A DNA stretch of 64,000 bases from Pacificispira sp040217575 (GTDB lineage Bacteria; Pseudomonadota; Alphaproteobacteria; UBA8366; Aestuariispiraceae), in NCBI GenBank assembly GCA_040217575.1, contig JAVJPW010000006.1, positions 248,001 through 312,000 of the forward strand, written 5' to 3'. The first letter of the stretch is position 1. Every line of letters starts with the position of its first letter. The position numbers and the translations under genes are program-made. Positions 7,926-16,185 of this stretch are shown here, piece after piece. Below the pieces are notes generated by a model that searched no databases, was not told the origin of the DNA, and saw only the letters and a list, made by a program, of their open reading frames with translations.

Positions 7926-8377
7926 AGTGCCTGCTTGTGTGCAAAGGTCTGTCCATTCTGTGATCTTTCTTTGCGGCAGCGTGCTTGAACGTGTTTTGCG
8001 CGGTGTAGCAATGAAGAATCCCGAGAAATTTATCGGTCTCCATCCAGCGCCAAGGATGCACAGAGAAAGGTGAGCAGGTGAAACCTGGCGGGTTTGCGGA
8101 GGTTGTTACTTTGCATAATGAACTGGTTCTTCGATCAGACTCTACGACCGTTCCTTTTCAACCTGGATAGTTCATCAATGACGTAAATGACCCCTTTTAG
8201 GGCAAAGGGCCTCTACCGTCTCCGGAATGAATGGGGCACTTTCCGCGCGGTGTTCAAGGGCGCATTAAACGTCCTTGAACCTGTATCGATCTTTGGGCAG
8301 TTGGGACGGTAGGGGTGAAAATCACCGCACCTGTGGCCGTCTGATGCTGCTTTTACCCGTCTAAACTGGAGAGTCAG
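7926..8377. other. gene-free stretch in the island
   Basis: 452 nt upstream of the DUF1326 gene without a supportable reading frame. It holds an 8-bp inverted repeat (8252-8280) and the leader of the DUF1326 gene, with CTGGAG just before the ATG. The remainder shows no recognisable feature. Confidence 0.5.
8252..8280. repeat. inverted repeat GTTCAAGG-N13-CCTTGAAC
   Basis: GTTCAAGG (8252-8259) and CCTTGAAC (8273-8280) are perfect 8-bp arms around a 13-nt AT-rich centre. It lies about 100 bp upstream of the DUF1326-DUF2182 pair. It could be an operator or a hairpin in the leader; nothing further can be said from sequence. Confidence 0.4.
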
Positions 8378-9025
8378 ATGGCTGATAATGTGTGGGAAGT
8401 TCATGGTCATGAGTTCGTAAACTGTAATTGCAATTACGGTTGTCCCTGTCAATTCAACGCGTTGCCGACAGACGGCACCTGCACAGGTGTGGGGGCCATT
8501 CACATAGAAAGCGGGTTCCATGGAAACGTCAGATTGGATGGTTTGAATGTTGTTTGGCTGCTGCATTGGCCCAATCCAATTCATTTGGGAAATGGCGTCA
8601 CGCAAGCGGTCATCGATGAGCGTGCAAATGATGAACAACGCGAAGCGCTTAGCCGCATTCTATACGGGTTCGATACTGAGATGGGGGCCACCCATTGGCA
8701 GGTGTTCAGTACTACAATGACAACAACCTTGCCGGCCCTATTCATGCCGGTTGATTTCGAAGTCGATGTTGAGAGCCGTCAGGCGAAACTTAAGGTGCCC
8801 GGATTGATTGACGCGCTTGGAACCCCAATTCGAAATCCGGTTACCGGAGAAGAGCATAGGGTCCGCATCGATCTTCCCAATGGGTTTGAGTACTCACTGG
8901 CCGAAATGGGAAGCGGATCTTCGACCGTAACCGGTGATATTCCGATGGAGCTGAAGGACAGTTATGGCCAGTTCGCCGACATTCATTTGTCGAATGTTGG
9001 CATCATTAAAGAGATGGCAGCCTGA
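8378..9025 (+). CDS. DUF1326 domain protein
   Basis: 215-residue soluble protein of the DUF1326 family. The N-terminal cysteine cluster CNCNYGCPCQF (C16, C18, C22, C24) is the family hallmark and looks like a metal- or thiol-reactive site. The rest is a beta-rich region of unknown role. The start at ATG 8378 follows a CTGGAG site. The stop overlaps the start of the DUF2182 gene (TGATG), so the two are translationally coupled. DUF1326 and DUF2182 are a recurring pair in proteobacteria, suggesting one system. Metal handling is only an inference from the cysteines. Confidence 0.85.
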   Translation: MADNVWEVHGHEFVNCNCNYGCPCQFNALPTDGTCTGVGAIHIESGFHGNVRLDGLNVVWLLHWPNPIHLGNGVTQAVIDERANDEQREALSRILYGFDTEMGATHWQVFSTTMTTTLPALFMPVDFEVDVESRQAKLKVPGLIDALGTPIRNPVTGEEHRVRIDLPNGFEYSLAEMGSGSSTVTGDIPMELKDSYGQFADIHLSNVGIIKEMAA

Positions 9026-9849
9026 TGTCGTTGAACGGCAACTCTGGTGGGGGGCTTAACGTCTCCTTGCGGCGGGGCGACTGGTTCGTCCTGTCACTTC
9101 TAGGCGTCGTGATCGCTTTATCCTGGCTATACCTGCTCTCGGGGGCGGGACTGGGCATGGATACGGTGATGATGAGTAGCGCGGAATTCCCCCCGCCTAG
9201 AATGATGTCACACCACCATGAAATGACCTGGGGCGCAGAGTACAGCGCATTGGTTTTTGTGATGTGGTGGCTGATGATGGTCGCAATGATGCTGCCAAGC
9301 GCTGCGCCGCTTGTTCTGATATATAACCGCATGTACCAGGCAAGAGGCAAAGGTGCAGCGGCACCCGCTGCCATGGGAAGCACCTGGCTTTTTGTTGCTG
9401 GATATATTCTGGCATGGGGTGGGTTCAGTTTTTGTGCGACCCTTCTGCAGGCGGTGTTGGAAGACCTACATCTGGTTCATCCAATGATGATGTGGAGCCT
9501 GAGCAAGACGCTTACAGCTCTTCTTCTTATCCTGGCGGGTGTGTACCAATGGACGCCCTTGAAAGAGAAATGTTTAAAGAACTGCCGGTCCCCGATCGAT
9601 TTTCTGACCCGTAACTGGCGAAAGGGGCGATGGGGCCCGCTGTGGATGGGCGTCCATCACGGTATCTATTGCCTTGGGTGCTGCTGGTTCTTGATGGGGC
9701 TGTTGTTCGCCGGAGGCGTGATGAACCTCTTCTGGATTACGGGACTGGCGGTCTTTGTCCTCATCGAGAAAGTGATACCTGCCGGACAGTGGTTCGGCCG
9801 CCTGGCAGGATTGGGCATGGCCACCTGGGGTGTGTGGATGCTGATATAG
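9025..9849 (+). CDS. DUF2182 integral membrane protein
   Basis: 274-residue polytopic membrane protein with about six to seven hydrophobic segments. The conserved DUF2182 stretch MWWLMMVAMMLPSAAPL is present, followed by YNRMYQ. A His/Met-rich loop (MMSHHHEMTW) lies between the first two helices, and a motif GVHHGIYCLGCCW with His and Cys lies further on. The family is annotated only as a predicted metal-binding membrane protein. The gene overlaps the DUF1326 stop by one base, so both proteins are likely made in step. The His, Met and Cys residues fit a metal-related role, but this is not established. Confidence 0.85.
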   Translation: MSLNGNSGGGLNVSLRRGDWFVLSLLGVVIALSWLYLLSGAGLGMDTVMMSSAEFPPPRMMSHHHEMTWGAEYSALVFVMWWLMMVAMMLPSAAPLVLIYNRMYQARGKGAAAPAAMGSTWLFVAGYILAWGGFSFCATLLQAVLEDLHLVHPMMMWSLSKTLTALLLILAGVYQWTPLKEKCLKNCRSPIDFLTRNWRKGRWGPLWMGVHHGIYCLGCCWFLMGLLFAGGVMNLFWITGLAVFVLIEKVIPAGQWFGRLAGLGMATWGVWMLI

Positions 9850-9944
9850 CTTTCCCCGAAATGAATTGTGAAATGCGGCAAGGTCTGTCCGCGCGAGGGA
9901 CCTTGCCGCATCTTCGTGAAGCAATTCGCCCTCCCTGGATGGGA

Positions 9945-11000
9945 TCAATAGTCGGAGAAGTCCGGCAGGCTTGCATTCTTCCGGTATGCCCCTGGTGTAA
10001 CACCGGTTAAACGCTTAAACAGGCGGCGAAAGAATGCGGCGTCTTCATATCCGACTTTCCAGCTGACATCTTCGATTGGAAGGGTGGTTTGCTCCAAAAG
10101 GCGCTTGCCCCGGTCCACGCGTAACTGTTGAACGTACTGAATAGGCGTCAATCCCGTAGCTTTCTGGAAGCGCCGAATGAAACTACGTTGAGGCATTTCA
10201 GCCAATGCAGTCATCTCGACCACAGGGTTGGGGCCGGAGAAATTTTTTTCCAGCCATTTCTGCACTCGGAGAATAGCGCTATCACCATGCTCCATTGAAG
10301 GCGTGAAGATATAAAATGGAGTCTGCTGTTCCCAGTGCCAACGCATGACATAGAAATTGCTGACGGCATAAGCGGTTGGATAGCCAACAAATCGGGCAAT
10401 CAGATACAGAACCAGATCCTGCCATGACGATGAGCCACCTCCCATTACGAATTCCCTATTGCCACCGCTTGTGACTAATAGGCGCTCCACATTGAGGTGG
10501 ACTTCCGGGAAAACAGCCTGGAAATCCGCAACATGGGCCCAATGCAGTGTGGCCTCCAATCCGTCAAGCAACCCAGTTTCAGCCAGCATGAAGACACCGG
10601 AACAAGTCGAACAGAGCAGGGTCCCATTCGCATGCATGTTCCTTAACCACCGCGTGGTTTCCGGTTCTGCTCCACGAACCCAGCCGTTCGTGTCATGCAT
10701 TATGGACGGAATTACAATCAGGTCCGTTTGTTCAATATCGTCGATCGCGTGATTTGTTTCTATCTCCAAGCCGCTCGCGGTTCGAACCTTGCCGCCTGTG
10801 GAAGACACGATTTCAACTTGGAAGGGGGGCTCGGCGGGAACGTTGGGATCGAAACGGTGCAGGTTCGATATCGTCGACAAAACATCGTAGACGCCCAATA
10901 GGGATGACGCATACGTCTTGTCGGATATCAGAATGCTTGTTCTGAGGGGGCGGTTGCTTTCCAAGGCAGACTGTCCTTGCCGGTTGATGAACGGGTACAT
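9945..11000 (-). CDS. GlxA-type transcriptional regulator (DJ-1/PfpI domain plus AraC helix-turn-helix)
   Basis: 351-residue regulator. The N-terminal ~190 residues form a DJ-1/PfpI-like amidotransferase domain, with the nucleophile-elbow region CSTCSGVFMLAETGLLDG. The C-terminal ~100 residues are an AraC double helix-turn-helix (SFIRRFQKATGLTPIQYVQ, then DVSWKVGYEDAAFFRRLFKR). Such proteins usually respond to small nitrogenous ligands. It is convergent with the DUF1326-DUF2182 pair and is the distal gene of the atypical segment, so it may regulate that pair or the catabolic genes to its right. The start at ATG 11000 is tentative; a later start near the SILISDK segment is possible. Confidence 0.85.
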   Translation of the reverse strand: MYPFINRQGQSALESNRPLRTSILISDKTYASSLLGVYDVLSTISNLHRFDPNVPAEPPFQVEIVSSTGGKVRTASGLEIETNHAIDDIEQTDLIVIPSIMHDTNGWVRGAEPETTRWLRNMHANGTLLCSTCSGVFMLAETGLLDGLEATLHWAHVADFQAVFPEVHLNVERLLVTSGGNREFVMGGGSSSWQDLVLYLIARFVGYPTAYAVSNFYVMRWHWEQQTPFYIFTPSMEHGDSAILRVQKWLEKNFSGPNPVVEMTALAEMPQRSFIRRFQKATGLTPIQYVQQLRVDRGKRLLEQTTLPIEDVSWKVGYEDAAFFRRLFKRLTGVTPGAYRKNASLPDFSDY

Positions 11001-11309
11001 GCCTTAACTCCATTGTAACATGTTTCATAACCAATCAACTACGCCCCCTCTTATTTCCCGCCATCCATTATACAAAGACACATACTCTTCGTGATAACAG
11101 GCGTAATCTCGCTCCGGCCGCTCAGTTTTCCTATGAGCGTGTCGCCAGCATGCTGTTGTCGAGAGCACAGGAACGTGTTTTTCGTCTGAATGCTGTTTCG
11201 GTGTGCGGGCGTTTGAGGCTAAAGCTGAACTGAGCTGAGATGACAACATCTTCGCTTTATCGCCTGGCTCCGCAAGTCACACACGCTATCCAGTGTCGCC
11301 AAAACAATC
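11001..11309. other. intergenic stretch, probable right edge of the island
   Basis: 309 nt between the regulator and the truncated dioxygenase. It includes an AT-rich promoter-like region just upstream of the regulator. No conserved ORF is seen. In the dioxygenase frame the sequence is open only back to 11244 and encodes nothing resembling the missing N-terminal domain, so a recombination junction probably lies between about 11240 and 11380. Confidence 0.4.
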
Positions 11310-12083
11310 TTGCCCCGACATGACACGCCTGCCTTCGCTACGCTCCAGCCGCCGCATCATGGCGGGCCAAGCGTGCCGGGCTGTGTGACCGATTTTGCGG
11401 AACTGTTCGGGGAAGTGTCGCAATCCGCCTATGGCGCGGTGTTCGATCTGAAACCCGGCAATGCGATCGGCACGGCCGGCACAACATTGCGCGGGGTGCC
11501 GCCCCATTCCGACGAAGCCTTCGTGTATGCGCCGCCGGGAATCGAAGCGCTGGCCTGCGTTCGGCCTGCGGATGACGGGGGCGATTCAATCATGGTCGAT
11601 GGGTTCGGGATCGCGGAAAAACTTCGCCGGGACCATCCGCAAGATTTTCATCTGCTGGCAACATGGAACCATCATTACGTGCGCCTGAATCCGGGTAAGC
11701 TTGATCAGCGTGTCCATGCGCCGGTCATCGCCCTGGACGATGACGGGCAAATCTCCGGCATTCGGCTTCATACCCGCGCATCGGGGCCGCCCGATCTGCC
11801 CGAAGATGTGATGGAAGAGTATCTGGTCGCATACCATCGGCGTTGTGCGATGATGATGGCGCCCGAAAATCAGATCCGGCTGCGCCTTGCGGCGGGGGAT
11901 GCCGTCGTTTTCGACAACCACAGGGCCCTTCACGCCCGGTCCGCTTTTTCGGATCGCCGCCGCTACATGCAAATCTGCGGCGTCACGCGGGAACGGTTTC
12001 ATGAAAACTTCAGACTGCTGGCATCGGAACTGGGGGACACAGCGTCTGCAAACCTCGTACTGCGGGCGGGCGCTTGCCGATAG
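11310..12083 (+). CDS. TauD/TfdA-family dioxygenase (gamma-butyrobetaine-hydroxylase-like), N-terminally truncated
   Basis: Encodes the catalytic half of a 2-oxoglutarate/Fe(II) dioxygenase related to gamma-butyrobetaine dioxygenase. The iron ligands are H66 and D68 in GVPPHSDEAF and the distal H208 in NHRALHARSAF, with an Arg a few residues later for 2-oxoglutarate. About 257 residues can be read from a TTG at 11310, whereas complete relatives are near 370-390 and begin with a zinc-binding domain that is absent here. Similarity to the family seems to start only around residue 22. The break coincides with the right end of the atypical segment. It may be a pseudogene, or expressed as a shortened protein. 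A strong ribosome-binding site for the next gene lies 26-32 bp after its stop. Confidence 0.6.
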   Translation: MPRHDTPAFATLQPPHHGGPSVPGCVTDFAELFGEVSQSAYGAVFDLKPGNAIGTAGTTLRGVPPHSDEAFVYAPPGIEALACVRPADDGGDSIMVDGFGIAEKLRRDHPQDFHLLATWNHHYVRLNPGKLDQRVHAPVIALDDDGQISGIRLHTRASGPPDLPEDVMEEYLVAYHRRCAMMMAPENQIRLRLAAGDAVVFDNHRALHARSAFSDRRRYMQICGVTRERFHENFRLLASELGDTASANLVLRAGACR

Positions 12084-12124
12084 CGCATCATCCGTGCATT
12101 ACAGATTCAAAGGAGAATTCGACC

Positions 12125-12898
12125 ATGGCATCGAACATTGGTGACGGGGATTTTCAGCACGCGGCTGGTGCGCGCGTAACTTCGCCGGAAGAACAGCAGG
12201 TCCGCATCGACCTTGCGGCCATGTTCCGGCTGACCGCGATGTTCGGATGGGACGACACCATATGGAACCACATCACGGCCCGTGTCCCGGGTTCCGACCA
12301 TAACTTCCTGATGCACAGGTTCGGACTTCTTTACGAGGAGGTTTCGGCCAGCAACCTGATCAAGGTCGATGAGCACGGGAACGTCCTGGAAGGACCCAGG
12401 GACGTAAACACGGCTGGGTTCGTGATTCATAGTGCGATCCATCTTCACCATCCCCACAACAAGTTCGTTTTTCACGCCCACCCGCCCCAGGCGATTGCCG
12501 CGACGGCCTTCAAGGACGGGATTCCGTTCCTGGTGCAGGATTCGTCGATGCTGTATGGCGACGTGCGCTACCATGACTGGGAAGGGCTGTCCGTTGACCT
12601 GGATGAACGTCACCGCATCGCTGAAAATCTTGGCGACGGAAAATGCCTGGTCATGCGCAATCATGGCTTTCTGACTGTCGGCGCGACGGCGGGGGAAGCC
12701 TTCATGAACATGTACTATCTGATCCGGATGTGTGACGTCGCTTTGCGTGCACAGGCAAGCGGACTTCCCCTTGAGCCGGCGGCACCGGACCTTTGGGCCA
12801 AATCAAGAAAGCAGTATGATGCCTTTGCGCCGGGCAAGTATGAATGGCCGGCGCTGTTGCGCCGATGCGATCGCGCCGATCCATCGTACAAGGTCTAA
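12125..12898 (+). CDS. class II aldolase/adducin family protein
   Basis: 257-residue protein of the class II aldolase/adducin fold (zinc-dependent aldolases and epimerases such as fuculose-1-phosphate aldolase). The zinc-binding HAHPP motif gives H117 and H119, and H180 occurs in MRNHGFLTVG. The start at ATG 12125 is supported by AAAGGAGA at 12109-12116; the frame is open upstream but without such a site. It is followed after 24 bp by an enolase-superfamily gene and then an oxidoreductase, suggesting breakdown of a hydroxy acid or sugar acid. Many stand-alone members of this fold are decarboxylases or lyases with unknown substrates, so none is assigned. Confidence 0.85.
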   Translation: MASNIGDGDFQHAAGARVTSPEEQQVRIDLAAMFRLTAMFGWDDTIWNHITARVPGSDHNFLMHRFGLLYEEVSASNLIKVDEHGNVLEGPRDVNTAGFVIHSAIHLHHPHNKFVFHAHPPQAIAATAFKDGIPFLVQDSSMLYGDVRYHDWEGLSVDLDERHRIAENLGDGKCLVMRNHGFLTVGATAGEAFMNMYYLIRMCDVALRAQASGLPLEPAAPDLWAKSRKQYDAFAPGKYEWPALLRRCDRADPSYKV

Positions 12899-12922
12899 AT
12901 TTTTGCGATGGGCTGATTTTTC

Positions 12923-14029
12923 ATGACGGACCGGATCGCATCGATTGCGCCGTATCTTATCCCGGCAGACACCAGTCCCCATCCATGGTGGTCGCATAAG
13001 GCCTATATTCTGGTCCGTGTCGAAACCAGCGACGGCGTTGTCGGTTGGGGGGAATGTCACAACCTCACTTTCCGTGAGGACGCGATTGCCGCCATCGTCC
13101 GTTCCATAGCACCAACATTGAAAGGCAGTCCGGCAGGCGACATCCGATCCCTGCTTGATGCGGCGTTCAACGGGTTCGGTCAGCAACGGCCGGGCCTGGA
13201 GGTTTATTCCGCCTTTGCCGGGATCGAGATTGCGCTGTGGGACATACTGGGCAAGCGATTGGACGTGCCGGTCTATCAATTGCTTGGCGGGTCATATCGC
13301 GAAACGGTTCCTGTCTACGCCAATATCTATTCGCCTTACCCGCAAAAGGCAGATGACTATGCGGCCATGGCAGCCCGTCAGGTCGCGGATGGGCATCGCA
13401 TGATAAAGCTCTATCCTTTCGGCACGGATACATCGATCGCGGACGGGGTGAAAATACTGACTGCGGTGCGGGATGCCGTCGGGCCGGATGTCGGTTTGGC
13501 CGTCGATTTATGGCGGCACGCAAACCCGCACCGCGCGATCGAACTGGCGGCGGCCATGGAACCGTTCGACCTTCTGTGGATCGAAGATCCTTTCGCGCCG
13601 ACCGATCCGCAGACCATGCGTTATGTACGGGACACTATTCGACAGCCTTTGCTGGCGGGTGAAACACTGCCGACCCGCCGGGAATTTGCCGGGTTGTTCG
13701 CGGAACGCGCGGTCGACATCATCAACCCGGATATCTGCCTTTCCGGAATTCTTGAGCTTCAGGCAATCGCAACCATGGCCGACGTGGTCCATGTAGGCGT
13801 CTCGCCCCACAATTCCAACAGCATGGCGCTTGGCACCGCCGCTGCCGTTCATGCAGGCCTTGGGATATCCAACCTGGAGCCGGTGGAATATTTCCCGCTT
13901 TTTGAAACGGCATTGGACGACCTGTGCCATGGGCGCTCGTCGGTAAAGGATGGTCAGATTTCACGACCGCAAACCCGGGGGCTGGGTGTGGAAATCGACG
14001 ATACTGCAATTCGGACGTACGCGGTCTAA
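12923..14029 (+). CDS. mandelate racemase/muconate lactonizing enzyme family protein (enolase superfamily)
   Basis: 368-residue enolase-superfamily enzyme with the N-terminal capping domain and TIM barrel. Visible catalytic groups are K162 (KLYPF), metal ligands D195 (VDLWRHAN), E221 (WIEDPFAP) and E247 (AGETLP), and H296 (SPHNSNS). The His in the seventh strand and the D/E/E pattern suggest the mandelate racemase group, which includes sugar-acid dehydratases such as galactonate dehydratase. The neighbouring class II aldolase and oxidoreductase fit a short acid-catabolic operon. The precise substrate cannot be read from sequence. Confidence 0.88.
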   Translation: MTDRIASIAPYLIPADTSPHPWWSHKAYILVRVETSDGVVGWGECHNLTFREDAIAAIVRSIAPTLKGSPAGDIRSLLDAAFNGFGQQRPGLEVYSAFAGIEIALWDILGKRLDVPVYQLLGGSYRETVPVYANIYSPYPQKADDYAAMAARQVADGHRMIKLYPFGTDTSIADGVKILTAVRDAVGPDVGLAVDLWRHANPHRAIELAAAMEPFDLLWIEDPFAPTDPQTMRYVRDTIRQPLLAGETLPTRREFAGLFAERAVDIINPDICLSGILELQAIATMADVVHVGVSPHNSNSMALGTAAAVHAGLGISNLEPVEYFPLFETALDDLCHGRSSVKDGQISRPQTRGLGVEIDDTAIRTYAV

Positions 14030-14071
14030 CCCGTTCGCACCGGTGCATGGCCAAAGTCTGGAGGGTTTTTA

Positions 14072-14995
14072 ATGAAAGCAGCGTTTTTCGATATACACGG
14101 CGGGCCGGAGGTTCTGCGGTATGGCGATCTTCCGGATCCGGTTGCCGGAGACGATCAGATCGTGGTCGACATACACGCCGCCAGCGTCAATGGTGCGGAT
14201 TGGAAAGTACGTTCGGCCCGCGACCAGCAGGTCCCCTATTTCCCCTATGTTCTGGGGCGGGATTTTTCCGGTACTGTCCGCGAGGTGGGCAGCGCGGTTT
14301 GCGACTTTCGGCCCGGTGACGCGGTGTTTGGCGTCTGTGATGTCGGCCAGGAAGGCACCTATGCCGAAAAGATCGCCATGAAAGCGGCGCTGGTCGCGCG
14401 GAAGCCCGATACGATCACCCATATGGAAGCCGCCGCCATGGCCCTGACCGGTTTGACGGCGTTGGTGTCGATCGAAGAGACGCTGAAACTTCAGCGGGGC
14501 GAAAAGATTCTGATTCAGGGCGGTGCGGGGGGTGTGGCCGGTTTTGCGATACAACTGGCCAAACATATCGGCGCCTATGTGGTGACCACCACCAGTACCA
14601 GGAATTTGGATTATGTCAGAAGCCTGGGGGCGGATGAGGTTCTGGATTACCGGGTACAGGATTTCGCCACCACAGTTTCCGACTGCGATGCCGTTCTGGA
14701 AACGGTTGGCGGTGAGGTCGCGCTGCGTTCGTTCGAAGTTTTGAAACCGGGCGGTCGCGCCGCGTTCATCGCCTCGGGGGTGACGGCGCCGGAATCGCCA
14801 CGGGACGATGTCCAGTCCCTTCGCCCGCAGGTGGGGCGGGATCGACCGCATCTTGAACGTATCGTTGACCTTCTGGATGCGGGTGTCGTGCGCGTGCCGG
14901 AAATTATGGAATTTGACCTGTCGGACGCGGCCGAAGCCCACAAAATCAGCGAATCGCGGCATTTCAGGGGAAAGCTGGTCTTCAAGGTGCGGTGA
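14072..14995 (+). CDS. NADP-dependent quinone-oxidoreductase-like alcohol dehydrogenase family protein
   Basis: 307-residue member of the zinc-independent branch of medium-chain dehydrogenases (quinone oxidoreductase type). An N-terminal GroES-like domain precedes a Rossmann fold with GGAGGVAGFAIQLAKHIGA. The cysteines of the structural zinc lobe are absent, as usual for this branch. A CTGGAGGG ribosome-binding site precedes the ATG. It is the last gene of the aldolase/enolase operon, 42 bp after the preceding stop, and would provide a redox step there or act as a general enone reductase. Confidence 0.85.
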   Translation: MKAAFFDIHGGPEVLRYGDLPDPVAGDDQIVVDIHAASVNGADWKVRSARDQQVPYFPYVLGRDFSGTVREVGSAVCDFRPGDAVFGVCDVGQEGTYAEKIAMKAALVARKPDTITHMEAAAMALTGLTALVSIEETLKLQRGEKILIQGGAGGVAGFAIQLAKHIGAYVVTTTSTRNLDYVRSLGADEVLDYRVQDFATTVSDCDAVLETVGGEVALRSFEVLKPGGRAAFIASGVTAPESPRDDVQSLRPQVGRDRPHLERIVDLLDAGVVRVPEIMEFDLSDAAEAHKISESRHFRGKLVFKVR

Positions 14996-15034
14996 ACCGA
15001 CCCGGTCCGCACTTTACAATCAACTTTCAAATTT

Positions 15035-15047
15035 GGTTGGTCCAACC
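15035..15047. repeat. palindrome GGTTGG-T-CCAACC between convergent genes
   Basis: A perfect 6+6 bp palindrome with a single central base, resembling operators of FadR-type GntR regulators (TGGT...ACCA class). It lies in the 91-bp gap between two convergent gene ends, where no promoter is expected. It may be a weak terminator hairpin or a stranded operator. Confidence 0.3.
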
Positions 15048-15086
15048 TTGGCGGGTGGCCGGGGGTCGACACTCACGAAACACGGT

Positions 15087-16148
15087 CTAGGCACCTGTCC
15101 TTGCCGCGTTGGTGACCGATTTGTGGACAAACCGAAGCTTCTCGACCACACCCTCCACGACCAGTTCCGGAAGAAAGTCGATCAGTCCCATCCCGCGGTT
15201 CAGTTCGTTCAGCAGAATGCCCAGCCGGACATATATTTCCAGGATGTCATCCAGGTCGTCCGGCATGTCGACCAGCATCAGGCCCGATGCGCTGGCGGTT
15301 TCCATCACGTCGATAATGTCCAGATAGAAGGCGAAGGTTTCCGCCCAATCCTCCCACGGGTGCATCGTCGCATAGGCGCTGATGAAGGAATCCTGCCAGT
15401 CATCCGGCGGCCCTTCGGAATAATGCCGGTCCAACGCATCGCTGTAGGTCGGATTTTCCGGTTCACCGAAAAGGGACACAAATTCGGCCAGTGCGTCCGG
15501 GTCGTTTTCGACGATCAGGTCCCAGTAGTAATGCCCGATCTCATGCCGAAAATGCCCGATCAGTGTTCTGTGCGCTTCACCCAGGTCGACGCGCAGCTTC
15601 TCGCGTTCAACATCGTCAGCTTCACGGATGTTGATTGTGATCTTTCCGCCGGCATGACCGGTATAGACGCGCTCATCCTGGCCGACCTTGCGCCAGAGGC
15701 GTTTCGCTTTGATCGTGTCGCCCTTGAAATCGAAGGAAAGCCCGGGGTCGAATCCGTCGGCGGTCGCACCGTGCGGCAGGCCGACGGAATCAAGGCCGTG
15801 AATCAGGCGGCGTTTTGCCTGTTCCAGCAACCGCCAATGTTCCAGGTTGCCGGGTACGGACAGGTCGGGGATCGTATCATTGTAGCGACAACAGTCGCAC
15901 AGGCGCGGACCCGCCGATGCACCATCCGCAGGCGCCAGAAGGTTCCGGTTGCAGACTTCATGTTCGACGCGGTTGGCGCATTTTTCGACCTGAAGCCCGC
16001 AGCGCACGCAATGCAGTCCGTGGGGCGCGTCTTCCATCGCCGTCATCGTCCAGCAGTTCGGGCACCAACCCACCTCGCGGTCGCAAGAAAGGCATTGCGT
16101 GTTTTCAAAGAACAGACGATTGCCGCAGTCGCAGACGAATCGTTGCAT
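15087..16148 (-). CDS. putative zinc-binding metallopeptidase with N-terminal zinc ribbons
   Basis: 353-residue protein. The first ~90 residues are Cys-rich (C6, C8, C19, C22, C29, C32, C47, C50, C57, C66, C84, C86, C87), forming zinc-ribbon modules. The remainder carries the metallopeptidase motif HEIGH (H202, E203, H206) in the context HFRHEIGHYYWD, which defines the putative zinc-binding peptidase family. The third metal ligand was not identified by eye. It follows the transglutaminase-like gene by 37 bp on the same strand, and such pairs are common in alphaproteobacteria. Substrate and location are unknown; there is no signal peptide, so it is probably cytosolic. Confidence 0.85.
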   Translation of the reverse strand: MQRFVCDCGNRLFFENTQCLSCDREVGWCPNCWTMTAMEDAPHGLHCVRCGLQVEKCANRVEHEVCNRNLLAPADGASAGPRLCDCCRYNDTIPDLSVPGNLEHWRLLEQAKRRLIHGLDSVGLPHGATADGFDPGLSFDFKGDTIKAKRLWRKVGQDERVYTGHAGGKITINIREADDVEREKLRVDLGEAHRTLIGHFRHEIGHYYWDLIVENDPDALAEFVSLFGEPENPTYSDALDRHYSEGPPDDWQDSFISAYATMHPWEDWAETFAFYLDIIDVMETASASGLMLVDMPDDLDDILEIYVRLGILLNELNRGMGLIDFLPELVVEGVVEKLRFVHKSVTNAARTGA

Positions 16149-16185
16149 CTCAGGCTCCTTCCGAACCCTTGTTTTTCGTCACTAC

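Larger units (their letters stand above)
7490..11300. mobile_element. candidate genomic island or island remnant next to tRNA-Arg
   Basis: From the 3' end of the tRNA to about 11.3 kb the sequence is visibly more AT-rich, with looser gene packing than its flanks. It contains an orphan ORF, long non-coding stretches, a DUF1326-DUF2182 pair and a GlxA-type regulator. The distal edge abuts a dioxygenase gene lacking its N-terminal part. No integrase, transposase or direct repeat of the tRNA 3' end was seen near 11.2-11.4 kb. The call therefore rests on composition, position beside a tRNA and the damaged neighbour. The exact right boundary is uncertain. Confidence 0.4.

Noticed and set aside
11025..11249. 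Minus-strand frame of 74 codons upstream of the GlxA-type regulator
   Set aside because: Basic, low-complexity composition without a ribosome-binding site or relatives; likely a chance frame at the island edge.
11250..11400. Second copy of the tRNA-Arg 3' end as an attachment repeat
   Set aside because: No stretch matching TTCGAATCCTGCCGGGGACACCA was seen near the right edge of the atypical segment, so a complete integrated element cannot be claimed.
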